From Adenanthera pavonina (Eukaryota > Streptophyta > Magnoliopsida > Fabales > Fabaceae): a stretch of DNA of 64,000 bases. The stretch covers positions 32,981,001-33,045,000 of the forward strand of contig JAIVEN010000007.1 of the NCBI GenBank assembly GCA_026686845.1, in the 5' to 3' direction. The position numbers were made by a program, and so were the translations under genes. Positions within the stretch are counted from its first letter, which is position 1; every line of letters starts with the position of its first letter. The notes below the pieces were generated by a model. The model worked only from the letters and a program-made list of their open reading frames with translations, had not been told where the DNA came from and did no database searches. This document shows, one piece after another, positions 63,816-64,000 of the stretch.

Positions 63816-64000
63816 TTTCTCATATTTTTAAATAACTTTGTATCAAATAAATCTTAAGAGTCCATTTGATTGGAGGGATTTTGGAAATGAGAGGAAGAAA
63901 GGAAAATTTTTCCATCCTAACTTTCTTTTTTAAACCAAATAAGAGAAATGAGCATTTTTTCTCCCGTCCTCGGACAAGAAAAAGTGGATAACATAGGAAT

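Overview
This is a stretch of nuclear DNA from a flowering plant, most likely a dicot. The genes have introns with GT-AG borders, the intergenic DNA is very AT-rich, there is a nuclear-type tRNA-Ile(AAU), and the transposon types (Stowaway, CACTA, hAT and MULE elements, Ty3-type LTRs, LINE tails) are typical of dicots. The encoded proteins are plant families: CYP71D-like P450s, a class II diterpene synthase, an X8/CBM43 proline-rich wall protein, a ZIP metal transporter, cyclin B3-1 and a plastid DUF2358 protein. A rosid is plausible, but I cannot name the species.

Layout. The left 40 kb is a gene-poor, transposon-filled region that holds a small P450 array. It has one intact CYP71D-like gene on the plus strand (2.2-3.9 kb), two intact ones on the minus strand (20.7-22.6 and 30.1-31.8 kb) and one broken minus-strand copy (37.8-39.0 kb). 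Between the first and second P450 lies a decayed class II diterpene synthase (copalyl-diphosphate-synthase type) on the minus strand (11.6-15.3 kb). It lacks its 5' exons and carries a frameshift and a premature stop. The two intact minus-strand P450s sit in a segmental duplication of about 5 kb per unit. Transposons that interrupt only one unit record later insertions.

The right 24 kb is ordinary gene space: the X8 protein gene (40.7-42.4 kb, minus), a ZIP zinc/iron transporter (44.4-46.8 kb, minus), a tRNA-Ile (50.2 kb, plus), cyclin B3-1 (50.55-57.48 kb, plus, 23 exons reconstructed in frame, one with a GC-AG intron) and a DUF2358 plastid protein (60.2-61.2 kb, minus).

How the genes work together. 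The housekeeping-type genes on the right have no evident functional link to each other. On the left, a CYP71-clan P450 array next to a class II diterpene synthase is the arrangement seen in plant diterpenoid clusters. Here the cyclase is dead, so the window looks like the eroded edge or relic of such a cluster. I found no wholly new system. The best leads are the P450/diterpene synthase pairing, the altered catalytic dyad positions of the synthase, the segmental duplication with datable insertions, and a 108-bp coding minisatellite in the X8 gene.
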